From the NCBI RefSeq assembly GCF_014650055.1, contig NZ_BMUF01000014.1:1-64000 (forward strand): a stretch of DNA of 64,000 nt, in the 5' to 3' direction. The notes below the pieces were generated by a model, which was not told the DNA's origin, did no database searches, and saw only the letters and a program-made list of their open reading frames with translations. Positions 33,718-42,142 of this stretch are shown piece after piece; position 1 is the stretch's first letter; each line of letters starts with the position of its first letter. Both the position numbers and the translations under genes were made by a program. This stretch comes from Streptomyces malachitofuscus. GTDB taxonomy: Bacteria; Actinomycetota; Actinomycetes; Streptomycetales; Streptomycetaceae.

Positions 33718-35070
33718 TCAGTGCAACGGCTGGAAGTGACGCTCGAGCCCCTGCCACACGTCGTCGTAGCCCTGCTGCAGATGCTCCGCCCGTGCCGCCT
33801 GGGGGGTCAGGGACACCGGCCAGCGGGTCTCGAACATGAAGGCCAGCCCGTCGTCGATCTTCTGCGGCCGCAGCTCCGCGGCGCTCGCCCTGTCGAAGGT
33901 CTCCCGGTCGGGCCCGTGCGCCGACATCATGTTGTGCAGCGAGCCCCCGCCCGGCACGAAGCCCTCCGCCTTGGCGTCGTACGCGCCCTCGATCAGGCCC
34001 ATGTACTCGCTCATCACGTTCCGGTGGAAGTACGGCGGGCGGAAGGTGTCCTCGCCCACCAGCCAGCGGGGGGCGAAGACCACGAAGTCCACCCCGGCCA
34101 GTCCGGGGGTGTCGCTCGGAGAGGTCAGCACCGTGAAGATCGACGGGTCCGGGTGGTCGTAGGAGATGGTTCCCATCACATTGAACCGACGCAGGTCGTA
34201 GGCGTACGGCACATGGTTGCCGTGCCAGGCCACGACATCCAGCGGGGAGTGGTCGTAGGTGGCCGACCAGAGGTTGCCGCAGAACTTGTTCACCACCTCC
34301 ACCGGGCGCTCGACGTCCTCGAACGCGGCGACGGGCGCCCGGAAGTCCCGGGCGTTGGCGAGTCCGTTGGCGCCGATGGGGCCGAGATCGGGCAGCCGGA
34401 ACGGCGCCCCATAGTTCTCGCACACATATCCGCGGGCGGACTCGTCCAGGAGATCCACACGGAACCGCACCCCACGAGGGATCAGCGCGATGTGTCCCGG
34501 CTCCACATGCAATAGCCCGAACTCCGTGCGCAGCAGCAGTCCGCCCCGCTCGGGGACGATCAGCAGCTCACCGTCGGCGTCGCTGAACACCCGGTCCATC
34601 GAGGCGGTGGCGTGGTACAGGTGCACGGCCATCCCGGCGCGCTGGGTGACGTCGCCGTTCCCGCCCAGGGTCCACAGGCCGGCCAGGAAGTCGGTGCCCT
34701 CGGCCGGCTCGGGCAGCGGGTTCCAGCGCAGCCGGTTGGGGTCGGGGACCGTCTGGGTGAAGGGCGCGGTACGCAGCGCCCCGTTGCCCGTGCGGGTGAA
34801 CGCGGGGTGGGCGGCCGACGGGCGGATCCGGTACAGCCAGGAACGGCGGTTCTCCGCCCGCGGCTCGGTGAACGCCGAACCGCTCAGCTGCTCCGCGTAC
34901 AGGCCGAGCGGTGCGCGCTGCGGCGAGTTGCGGCCCTCGGGCAGGGCGCCCGGGACCGCCTCGGAGCTGTGCTCGTTGCCAAAGCCGGAGAGGTGCTCCA
35001 GTCCTTCGGCCACCTTGCGCGCTTCCTCGCGCTCGACTGCTCCCGCGCGGGCGGTGCCCCCATCGGTCAT
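33718..35070 (-). CDS. hmgA: Homogentisate 1,2-dioxygenase
   Basis: A 450-residue enzyme from ATG 35070. It opens the aromatic ring of homogentisate to maleylacetoacetate in tyrosine/phenylalanine catabolism, using Fe(II). The family core begins LSGFGNEHSSEAVPGALPEGRNSPQ. The iron-ligand region FHRNVMSEYMGLIEG supplies His and Glu, and MMSAHGPD supplies a further His. Length matches the bacterial and human enzymes. A HutC-type GntR gene follows 27 bp after its stop. No fahA or maiA gene is adjacent. Confidence 0.95.
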   Translation of the reverse strand: MTDGGTARAGAVEREEARKVAEGLEHLSGFGNEHSSEAVPGALPEGRNSPQRAPLGLYAEQLSGSAFTEPRAENRRSWLYRIRPSAAHPAFTRTGNGALRTAPFTQTVPDPNRLRWNPLPEPAEGTDFLAGLWTLGGNGDVTQRAGMAVHLYHATASMDRVFSDADGELLIVPERGGLLLRTEFGLLHVEPGHIALIPRGVRFRVDLLDESARGYVCENYGAPFRLPDLGPIGANGLANARDFRAPVAAFEDVERPVEVVNKFCGNLWSATYDHSPLDVVAWHGNHVPYAYDLRRFNVMGTISYDHPDPSIFTVLTSPSDTPGLAGVDFVVFAPRWLVGEDTFRPPYFHRNVMSEYMGLIEGAYDAKAEGFVPGGGSLHNMMSAHGPDRETFDRASAAELRPQKIDDGLAFMFETRWPVSLTPQAARAEHLQQGYDDVWQGLERHFQPLH

Positions 35071-35115
35071 GTTCGCTGCTCCCTTGCGCTCCGATTCCTA
35101 TGGGACACCGTAGGA

Positions 35116-35135
35116 TTGCGTTTTCCGTGGCGCAA
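35116..35135. promoter_or_regulatory. TTGCG-N10-CGCAA inverted repeat upstream of hmgA
   Basis: TTGCG (35116-35120) and CGCAA (35131-35135) are inverted repeats 10 bp apart, 46 bp upstream of the hmgA start. They could be an operator, perhaps for the HutC-type GntR encoded downstream. Support is limited to position and symmetry. Confidence 0.35.
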
Positions 35136-35246
35136 GAGGGCGCGTGATCCCTCTTCCGCGTCGCCTCGTCCTCCTCTCGTCGGAGGACACGGAACCCGAC
35201 TTCAGGGGGATCCGCGGCCTCGCACCGGTGTTCTACGCTCCCCGGC

Positions 35247-35870
35247 ATGACGTGGAGGCGGAGCATCATCACCGCGCTCGCGGTCTGTGTCGCCCTGCTG
35301 GCCGGATCCGCGGGCTGCGACTCCCGTGCCGCCCAGGGGCAGGACGAGGTGTCGCCCTCGCCGGTCGGCCGGCTCCTCGAGGAGCGGGACGCGGACGGGC
35401 GCCCCTATCGCGAGGTGAACGGGGAGAACGCGCCCGAGGTGGGGGTCGAGGTCGCGCCCGACGGCGACGGCGGCTGGGACGTACGGCTGCGCGTGCGCAA
35501 CTTCCGCTTCTCCCCGGACGGGGCGAGCGAGCGGGCGGTGGCCGGCCGCGGCATGGCCCGCCTCGAGGTCGACGGCCGCCGCGTCGCCCTGCTGCGCACC
35601 CCCGAGTACCACCTTCCCGGCAGCTTCGTGCCGCGCGGCACGCACCAGATCACCGCCCGTCTGTACGCCGACGACGGCTCGGTGTGGGCCGTGGACGGCG
35701 AGCCCGTCGAGAGCACGGCCGACATCACCGTGTCGGAGGAGAAGCCGAGCGCGGACCCGAGCGCGGAGCCCATCGCCGGGGCGGGCGTCCCCGGCGAACC
35801 GGAGCGCGACGGGGGCGTCCGGGGCCGTAGCGGAGGGCGAGGTTCACCGGACGGTGCCGAGCAGGCATGA
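35247..35870 (+). CDS. Putative lipoprotein
   Basis: A 207-residue protein from ATG 35247. Its signal peptide ends in a lipobox, LLAGSAGC, with Cys24 as the lipidation site. A beta-rich domain of about 110 residues (WDVRLRVRNFRFSPDGAS, PGSFVPRGTHQITARLYADDGS) follows, resembling streptomycete lipoproteins that carry no named domain. The tail is Pro/Glu/Gly-rich. It should be anchored on the outside of the cell membrane. The stop overlaps the downstream TetR start (ATGA). Confidence 0.8.
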   Translation: MTWRRSIITALAVCVALLAGSAGCDSRAAQGQDEVSPSPVGRLLEERDADGRPYREVNGENAPEVGVEVAPDGDGGWDVRLRVRNFRFSPDGASERAVAGRGMARLEVDGRRVALLRTPEYHLPGSFVPRGTHQITARLYADDGSVWAVDGEPVESTADITVSEEKPSADPSAEPIAGAGVPGEPERDGGVRGRSGGRGSPDGAEQA

Positions 35871-36487
35871 TGAAGCCCGTGCCCCACGCGACATCGCTCC
35901 GCAGAGCGCCCGTGCAGCGGCGCAGCGCCGAACGGCTGGCCAGAATCCTCGACGCCTGCGCCGAACTCCTCGACGAGGCCGGGTACGACGACCTCAGTAC
36001 CCGCGCCGTCGCCGAGCGGGCAGGTGTGCCCATCGGCTCCGTCTACCGCTTCTTCGGCAACAAGCGCCAGATGGCCGATGCCCTGGCCCAGCGCAACCTG
36101 GAACGCTTCACCGAACGGGTGGGCCGGCGCCTCGAAGCCACCGGTGACCGGGGCTGGCGGCACGCCATGGACGTCGTGCTCGACGCCTACCTGGACATGA
36201 AGCGCACCGCTCCCGGCTTCTCCCTGGTGGACTTCGGCAACCAGATCCCGGTCGGCACCCGCAGGACCGAACCCAACCACCGCGTCGCCGACCGCCTCAC
36301 CGACCTGCTCTCCGCCTATCTGGGCCGTGAGCCCGACGAGGACCTGGGTCGCACCGTCCTCATCGCCGTCGAGACCGCCGACGCCCTCGTCCACCTGGCG
36401 TTCCGGATGGCGCCCGACGGGGACGAGAGGGTCATCGGCGAACTGCGCGGGATGCTGCGCGCCTATCTGGCCCAGGTACTGGACTGA
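35867..36487 (+). CDS. TetR-family regulator
   Basis: A 206-residue protein; two ATG codons at 35867 and 35870, the first overlapping the lipoprotein stop. The helix-turn-helix is clear: RILDACAELLDEAGYDDLSTRAVAERAGVPIGSVYRFFGNKRQMADAL. The C-terminal domain (VLIAVETADALVHLAFRMAPDGDERVIGELRGMLRAYL) resembles the TetR_C_17 group. A CATACCGACCGGT-type palindrome lies just after its stop, in the promoter of the next gene. Confidence 0.88.
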   Translation: MMKPVPHATSLRRAPVQRRSAERLARILDACAELLDEAGYDDLSTRAVAERAGVPIGSVYRFFGNKRQMADALAQRNLERFTERVGRRLEATGDRGWRHAMDVVLDAYLDMKRTAPGFSLVDFGNQIPVGTRRTEPNHRVADRLTDLLSAYLGREPDEDLGRTVLIAVETADALVHLAFRMAPDGDERVIGELRGMLRAYLAQVLD

Positions 36488-36513
36488 GGCCGGTCCGCGC
36501 CACCCCCTCCCCA

Positions 36514-36535
36514 GCATGCGTACCGGTCGGTATGC
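36514..36535. promoter_or_regulatory. CATACCGACCGGT-type operator upstream of the molybdopterin oxidoreductase
   Basis: On the minus strand the site reads GCATACCGACCGGTACGC followed by ATGC, a 22-bp imperfect palindrome centred on ACCGGT (36522-36527). It lies 43 bp before the oxidoreductase start. The same half, CATACCGACCGGT, occurs in front of the SDR gene (57895) and the APH/dehydrogenase genes (62924), suggesting a shared or related TetR regulator. Confidence 0.7.
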
Positions 36536-36577
36536 TCGGCTCGTCCGTGCGCCACCGCCGCCGTACCGGGAGGACCC

Positions 36578-38842
36578 GTGTCCCGCACCGCCCTTCGCAT
36601 CTGTCCGCTGTGCGAGGCCACCTGCGGCCTGACGCTCACCATCGACGACGGCAGGGTCACCGGCGCCCGCGGCGACCGCGACGACGTGTTCAGCAAGGGC
36701 TTCATCTGCCCCAAGGGCGCCGCCTTCGGCGCCGTGGACTCCGACCCCGACCGGCTGCGCGCCCCGCTCGTCCGCGTCGACGGGGAACTGCGCGAGACGA
36801 CCTGGGAGGCGGCGTTCGACGCCGTGGCCGCCGGGATACGTCCCGTCGTCGAGCGGCACGGACCGCATGCCGTCGGCGTCGTCCTCGGCAACCCCAACGT
36901 CCACACCATGGCCGGCGCCCTCTACCCGCCCGTGCTCATCGGCGGGCTCGGCACCCGCAGCCTGTTCACCGCCTCCACCGTCGACCAGATGCCCAAGCAC
37001 GTCTCCAGCGGACTGCTCTACGGCGACGCGAACCTCATCCCCGTACCCGACCTCGACCGCACCGACCACCTCCTGCTGATCGGCGCCAACCCGCTGGAAT
37101 CCAACGGCAGTCTGTGCACCGCCCCCGACTTCCCCGGCCGGCTCAAGGCGCTCAGGGCCCGCGGCGGCACCCTCACCGTCATCGACCCCCGCCGCACCCG
37201 CACCGCCCGCCTCGCCGACCGGCACCTCGCCATCCGCCCCGGCACCGACGCGCTGCTCCTCGCGGCGATGGCGCACACCCTGCTCGACGAGGGCCTCGCC
37301 GACCTCGGCGAGCGGGCACCGCACATCCAGGGCCACGACGAACTCGCCGCCGCACTGGCCGGTTTCACGCCCGAGGCGGTGGCCGCCGCCTGCGACATCG
37401 ACGCCGCCGTCATCCGCACCCTCGCCCGCGAACTCGCCGCCGCCCCCACCGCCGCCGTCTACGGCCGCATCGGCAGCTGCACCGTCCCGCACGGCACCCT
37501 CGCCAGCTGGCTCGTCGACGTCCTCAACATCCTCACCGGCAACCTGGACCGCCCCGGCGGCGCCCTCTTCCCGCAGGCCGCCACCGACCGGACACCGCGC
37601 CCCGCCGGACCCGGCCGCGGCTTCGCGCTCGGCCGCTGGCACTCCCGGGTGCGCCGGCACCCCGAGGCCAAGGGCGAACTGCCGCTGTCCGCCCTCGCCG
37701 AGGAGATCGACACCCCCACCGACGAGGGCGAGCCGGTACGCGCCCTCGTCGTCGTCGCCGCCAACCCGGTGCTCTCCGCCCCGGACGGCGACCGGCTCGA
37801 CAAGGCGCTCGGCTCGCTCGACTTCATGGTGAGCGTCGATCCGTACCTCAACGAGACCTCACGCCACGCCGACGTCGTCCTGCCGCCGCCCCCGCCCGCG
37901 CAGAGCCCGCACCACGACTTCGCCTTCAACACCCTCGCCGTACGCAACCAGGTCCGCTACACCCGCCCGGCCGTCCCCCTGGAGCCCGGCCGCATGGCCG
38001 AGACCGAGATCCTCGCCCGGCTGGTCCTCGCCGCCACCGGCATGCACGGCGCCGACCCCGCCGCCGTGGACGTCCTGGTGATCGAACAGACCCTCGGCAA
38101 GGCGGTCCGGGACCCGCACTCCCCGGTGCACGGCCGCGACCCGAAGGAACTGGCCGCCCTGCTCACCGGCGACAACGGCCCCGAACGGCGCCTCGACATG
38201 ATGCTGCGCCTCGGCCCCTACGGCGACGGCTTCGGCGCCGCCCCGGACGGCCTCACCCTCGACCGACTGCTCGCCCACCCGCACGGCATCGACCTCGGCC
38301 CCCTGCGCCCACGGCTGCCCCAGCCGCTGAAGACCCGCAGCGGAAAGGTCGAGCTGCTGCCCGGGCCGATCGCCGCCGACCTCCCACGGCTCCGTGCCGC
38401 CCTGGACGAACGCCCCGACGGACTCGTCCTCGTCGGCCGCCGCCATCTGCGTTCCAACAACAGCTGGATGCACAACGTGCCCGCCCTCACCGGAGGCTCC
38501 AACCGCTGCACCCTCCACCTCCACCCCGACGACGCCGAACGCCTCGGCATACGGGACGGGCAGCCGGTGCGCGTCAAGGGAGCCGGGGGCGAGGTGACCG
38601 CCCCCGCGGAGGTCACCGACGCCGTACGCCGGGGCGTGGTGAGCCTGCCGCACGGCTGGGGGCACGACCGCCCCGGCACCCGCACCCGGCACGCCTCGGC
38701 CGACCCCGGCGCCAACGTCAACCAGCTCCTCGACGGCAGCCTCCTCGACCCGCTGTCGGGCAACGCCGTGCTCAACGGAGTGCCCGTCGAGGTGGCCCCG
38801 CTGACCGCCGCCGTGACCGAAACGTTCGAGGCTCTGACCTGA
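36578..38842 (+). CDS. Molybdopterin-dependent oxidoreductase, 4Fe-4S type
   Basis: A 754-residue protein from GTG 36578, with GGGAGGA upstream. The N-terminal Fe-S motif is CPLCEATCGL with the fourth Cys in ICPKG. The molybdopterin domain includes LLIGANPLESNGSL and LTVIDPRRTRTARLADRHLAIRPGTDALLLAAMAH. The C-terminal molydop_binding domain includes GRRHLRSNNSWMHN and HGWGHDR. It lacks a Tat signal, so it is cytoplasmic, like assimilatory nitrate-reductase or formate-dehydrogenase relatives. The substrate is unknown. There are no partner subunits nearby. A TetR-type operator lies in its promoter. Confidence 0.9.
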   Translation: MSRTALRICPLCEATCGLTLTIDDGRVTGARGDRDDVFSKGFICPKGAAFGAVDSDPDRLRAPLVRVDGELRETTWEAAFDAVAAGIRPVVERHGPHAVGVVLGNPNVHTMAGALYPPVLIGGLGTRSLFTASTVDQMPKHVSSGLLYGDANLIPVPDLDRTDHLLLIGANPLESNGSLCTAPDFPGRLKALRARGGTLTVIDPRRTRTARLADRHLAIRPGTDALLLAAMAHTLLDEGLADLGERAPHIQGHDELAAALAGFTPEAVAAACDIDAAVIRTLARELAAAPTAAVYGRIGSCTVPHGTLASWLVDVLNILTGNLDRPGGALFPQAATDRTPRPAGPGRGFALGRWHSRVRRHPEAKGELPLSALAEEIDTPTDEGEPVRALVVVAANPVLSAPDGDRLDKALGSLDFMVSVDPYLNETSRHADVVLPPPPPAQSPHHDFAFNTLAVRNQVRYTRPAVPLEPGRMAETEILARLVLAATGMHGADPAAVDVLVIEQTLGKAVRDPHSPVHGRDPKELAALLTGDNGPERRLDMMLRLGPYGDGFGAAPDGLTLDRLLAHPHGIDLGPLRPRLPQPLKTRSGKVELLPGPIAADLPRLRAALDERPDGLVLVGRRHLRSNNSWMHNVPALTGGSNRCTLHLHPDDAERLGIRDGQPVRVKGAGGEVTAPAEVTDAVRRGVVSLPHGWGHDRPGTRTRHASADPGANVNQLLDGSLLDPLSGNAVLNGVPVEVAPLTAAVTETFEALT

Positions 38843-38894
38843 GCAAAGCTGTGACCTGGGGTTTTGCGCTTATTGCTCGCGGGTCGATGTCTTG

Positions 38895-38921
38895 TTGACG
38901 CCGTTCGGCCGCACCTAGTGT
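38895..38921 (+). promoter_or_regulatory. Putative promoter of the citrate carrier gene
   Basis: TTGACG (38895-38900) and TAGTGT (38916-38921) are separated by 15 bp, slightly short for a housekeeping promoter. They lie 55 bp before the citrate carrier start, in a 133-bp gap with no gene. Confidence 0.45.
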
Positions 38922-38975
38922 CGTCGCACCGCCGGCCCTGGTGGGAGTTCAAGGGCGAACGTTAGGTGTCCATTC

Positions 38976-40373
38976 ATGCTGACCATCCTCGGCTTCGCCA
39001 TGATCGCGACCTTCCTGGTCCTGATCATGATGAAGAAGATGTCGCCGATCGCGGCGCTCGTGCTGATCCCCGCGCTGTTCTGCGTGTTCGTCGGCAAGGG
39101 CGCGCACCTCGGTGACTACGTCATCGACGGCGTGTCCAGCCTCGCCCCCACCGCGGCGATGCTCATGTTCGCGATCGTCTACTTCGGTGTGATGATCGAC
39201 GTCGGGCTCTTCGACCCGATCGTCCGCGGGATCCTCAGGTTCTGCAAAGCGGACCCGATGCGGATCGTCGTCGGCACCGCGGTGCTCGCCGCAGTCGTGT
39301 CGCTGGACGGCGACGGATCCACCACCTTCATGATCACCGTCTCGGCGATGTACCCCCTGTACAAGCGCCTCAAGATGAGCCTGGTGGTGATGACCGGTGT
39401 GGCCGCCATGGCCAACGGCGTCATGAACACCCTTCCCTGGGGCGGTCCGACGGCCCGTGCGGCGACCGCGCTCAAGCTCGACGCCAGCGACATCTTCGTC
39501 CCGATGATCCCCGCCCTGCTGGTCGGTCTGCTGGGCGTCTTCGTCCTGGCGTACGTCCTCGGCCTGCGCGAGCGCAGGCGGCTGGGCACGCTGACGCTCG
39601 ACGAGGCGCTGGTCGAGGAGAAGGAGAAGGAGACCGTGCTGGTCGGCGCGGGCGGCGCGGGCACCGACGTGCCGGAGAAGAGCACCGGCGGTTCCGGCGC
39701 CGGCACGGACGCCGAGACGGGTGACGACGACTTCCAGGGACTCGACCCGCACCGTCCCACCCTGCGACCCAAGCTCTACTGGTTCAACGCACTGCTCACG
39801 CTCTGCCTGCTCACCGCCATGATCATGGAATGGCTGCCGATCCCGGTGCTGTTCCTGCTCGGCGCCGCGCTCGCCCTCTCCGTCAACTTCCCGCACATCC
39901 CCGACCAGAAGGCCCGCATCGCGGCCCACGCCGACAACGTCCTCAACGTCTCCGGCATGGTCTTCGCCGCCGCCGTCTTCACCGGCGTGCTCCAGGGCAC
40001 CGGGATGGTCGACAGCATGGCCGGGTGGATGGTGGACGTCATCCCCGAGGCCATGGGCCCCCACATGGCCCTGGTCACCGGCCTGCTGAGCCTGCCGCTC
40101 ACCTACTTCATGTCCAACGACGGCTTCTACTTCGGCGTCCTGCCCGTGCTCGCCGAGGCCGGTGCCGCCCACGGCGTCTCCCCGCTGGAGATGGCCCGCG
40201 CCTCCCTCGTCGGCCAGCCGCTGCACATGTCCAGCCCGCTCGTCCCCGCGGTCTACGTCCTCGTCGGCATGGCCAAGGTCGAGTTCGGCGACCACACGCG
40301 GTTCGTGGTGAAGTGGGCGGCCCTGACCTGCCTGCTGATCCTCGGCGCCGGAATCCTGTTCGGCATCATCTGA
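38976..40373 (+). CDS. CitMHS-family metal-citrate transporter
   Basis: A 465-residue membrane protein from ATG 38976. About 11-12 helices are split by a charged cytoplasmic loop (residues about 200-260). Family markers include SLDGDGSTTFMITVSAMYPLYKR, NGVMNTLPWGGPTARAA and SNDGFYFGVLPVLAEAG. CitMHS proteins import citrate complexed with a divalent or trivalent metal together with protons. From memory, the S. coelicolor counterpart (CitSc, SCO1710) handles Fe3+/Ca2+-citrate. An MFS gene follows 29 bp downstream. Confidence 0.92.
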   Translation: MLTILGFAMIATFLVLIMMKKMSPIAALVLIPALFCVFVGKGAHLGDYVIDGVSSLAPTAAMLMFAIVYFGVMIDVGLFDPIVRGILRFCKADPMRIVVGTAVLAAVVSLDGDGSTTFMITVSAMYPLYKRLKMSLVVMTGVAAMANGVMNTLPWGGPTARAATALKLDASDIFVPMIPALLVGLLGVFVLAYVLGLRERRRLGTLTLDEALVEEKEKETVLVGAGGAGTDVPEKSTGGSGAGTDAETGDDDFQGLDPHRPTLRPKLYWFNALLTLCLLTAMIMEWLPIPVLFLLGAALALSVNFPHIPDQKARIAAHADNVLNVSGMVFAAAVFTGVLQGTGMVDSMAGWMVDVIPEAMGPHMALVTGLLSLPLTYFMSNDGFYFGVLPVLAEAGAAHGVSPLEMARASLVGQPLHMSSPLVPAVYVLVGMAKVEFGDHTRFVVKWAALTCLLILGAGILFGII

Positions 40374-40402
40374 ACCCCACCGGACGCAGGAGGGACCCGA
40401 CC

Positions 40403-41632
40403 ATGACGCCCGGTGGGAACCGCGGCTGGCTGCTCCGCCTCGTCATCGCCTTCTCCTTCGCGCAGGGGGCGGTGTCGATGGCCCGGCCCGCCGTCTCCTA
40501 CCGGGCCCTGGCCCTGGGGGCGGACGAGAGGGCGATCGGTGTGATCGCGGGCGTGTACGCGCTGCTCCCGCTGTTCGCCGCCGTACCGCTCGGCCGGCGC
40601 ACCGACCACGGCCGCTGCGCGCCCCTGCTCCCTGCCGGCGTGGTGCTCATCTCCGGCGGCTGCGCACTGAGCGGCATCGCCGGTTCACTGGTGACGATGG
40701 CGCTGTGGAGCGGGGTGATGGGCCTCGGCCACCTCTGCTTCGTCATCGGCGCCCAGTCGCTCGTCGCGCGCCAGTCCGCACCGCACGAACAGGACCGCAA
40801 CTTCGGCCACTTCACCATCGGCGCCTCGCTCGGGCAGCTGGCCGGACCCGTCGCGGCGGGCGTGCTGATCGGGCCGGACATGGCCACCAGCAGCGCGCTC
40901 GCCCTGCTCGTGGCGGGAGCGGGCGGAGCGGTCGCACTCACCTCCCTGTGGCGGATCGAACGACCCGGAGCCCTCAAGTCCCTTAGCGGACACGGCGAAC
41001 GGGTGCCGGTGCGCGGCATCCTGCGCGCCCGGGGGGTACCCGCCGGCATCCTCATCAGCCTGGCGGTGCTGTCCGCGACCGACATCCTCACCGCCTACCT
41101 CCCGGTGGTCGGCGAGCACCGGGGCATCGACCCGGCCGTCATCGGCCTGCTGCTCAGCCTCCGCGCGGCGGCCACGATCGCCTGCCGGCTGGTGCTCACG
41201 CCCCTGCTGCGGCTGCTCGGCCGGACGGCGCTGCTGACCGTGACCTGTCTGCTGGCGGCGCTGCTGTGTGCGGGGGTGGCGCTGCCGGTGCCGGTCTGGG
41301 CGCTGGCGTCGGTCCTGGCCGCCCTCGGCTTCTGCCTGGGCGTCGGCCAGCCGCTCTCCATGACCACGGTCGTCCAGGCCGCCCCCGCCGAGGCCCGCTC
41401 CACGGCCCTCGCCCTGCGGCTGACCGGCAACCGCCTGGGCCAGGTCGCCGCGCCCGCCGCGGCGGGTCTGATCGCGGGCGTGGCCGGTGCGGCGGCCCCG
41501 TTCCTGATGCTGGGCGTCCTTCTCCTCCTCTCCTCGGGCGTCGCCCTGCGCACCCCGGCCGGTCCCGCGGAGGACCGGCCGCCCGGCCGCGAACCCGCCC
41601 GCGACCGCTCCGGGTGCCGTACGACCCGCTGA
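40403..41632 (+). CDS. Major facilitator superfamily transporter
   Basis: A 409-residue protein from ATG 40403 with AGGAGG 9 nt upstream; the longer frame beginning in the citrate gene is not used. Twelve hydrophobic segments are apparent, with the MFS loop motif as PLGRRTDHGRCAP between helices 2 and 3. The central loop is SLWRIERPGALKSLSGHGERVP. The substrate is unknown. It may be co-transcribed with the citrate carrier. Confidence 0.85.
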   Translation: MTPGGNRGWLLRLVIAFSFAQGAVSMARPAVSYRALALGADERAIGVIAGVYALLPLFAAVPLGRRTDHGRCAPLLPAGVVLISGGCALSGIAGSLVTMALWSGVMGLGHLCFVIGAQSLVARQSAPHEQDRNFGHFTIGASLGQLAGPVAAGVLIGPDMATSSALALLVAGAGGAVALTSLWRIERPGALKSLSGHGERVPVRGILRARGVPAGILISLAVLSATDILTAYLPVVGEHRGIDPAVIGLLLSLRAAATIACRLVLTPLLRLLGRTALLTVTCLLAALLCAGVALPVPVWALASVLAALGFCLGVGQPLSMTTVVQAAPAEARSTALALRLTGNRLGQVAAPAAAGLIAGVAGAAAPFLMLGVLLLLSSGVALRTPAGPAEDRPPGREPARDRSGCRTTR

Positions 41633-41737
41633 ACGGCGACCGGGGGGCGCCCGCGCACTGACAGGATGACGGGATCACACGCACGTACGGGTCCGCCCCG
41701 CGAGGAGCGGGCGCCGTACGCCCACGGGAGGAACCCC

Positions 41738-41941
41738 ATGCTCATAGCCGTCCTGTCCGGTGTGCTCCTGGTCGTCATCGGCGGATGCGTCTGCGTCGTC
41801 CGGGCGGCGCGGGGCGGTCCGCGCTGGACGCACGGCGTGGCCAAGGCGACCCTGATGGCCGGCGAGGTGCTCCGGGTGACCCGTCCGCGCGCGGGCGCGC
41901 AGGGATCGTCGGCGAACGCCTCCGACGGCGGGGAGGGCTGA
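41738..41941 (+). CDS. Small single-span membrane protein (67 residues)
   Basis: A 67-residue protein from ATG 41738, with GGGAGGA upstream. It begins directly with a membrane helix (MLIAVLSGVLLVVIGGCVCVV) followed by a basic cytoplasmic tail. No family is recognised. An in-frame start at 41666 would add 24 polar residues and lacks a ribosome-binding site. Confidence 0.65.
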   Translation: MLIAVLSGVLLVVIGGCVCVVRAARGGPRWTHGVAKATLMAGEVLRVTRPRAGAQGSSANASDGGEG

Positions 41942-42142
41942 CGCGCGGGATGCCCCACGGCACGCGCTGAATCCCGGCGTCCGCTTTCTCACGGATCGGA
42001 CGAAGCGCCGAGATCCCGTCCCGCATCTTCCCCCGGCCGCCTACTTTCCGTTAGCTTCCGTGACTCACACGTCCCGTACGACCCGCACGAGGCGTCCGAC
42101 CGCGGAGCAACAGCGCCCTGATGAGCCCCCGGGGGCCCCCTC

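Noticed and set aside
39830..41632. 600-codon MFS frame starting inside the citrate carrier gene
   Set aside because: The first 190 codons are shadow sequence of the citrate gene; the real start at 40403 has AGGAGG and begins at the first membrane helix.
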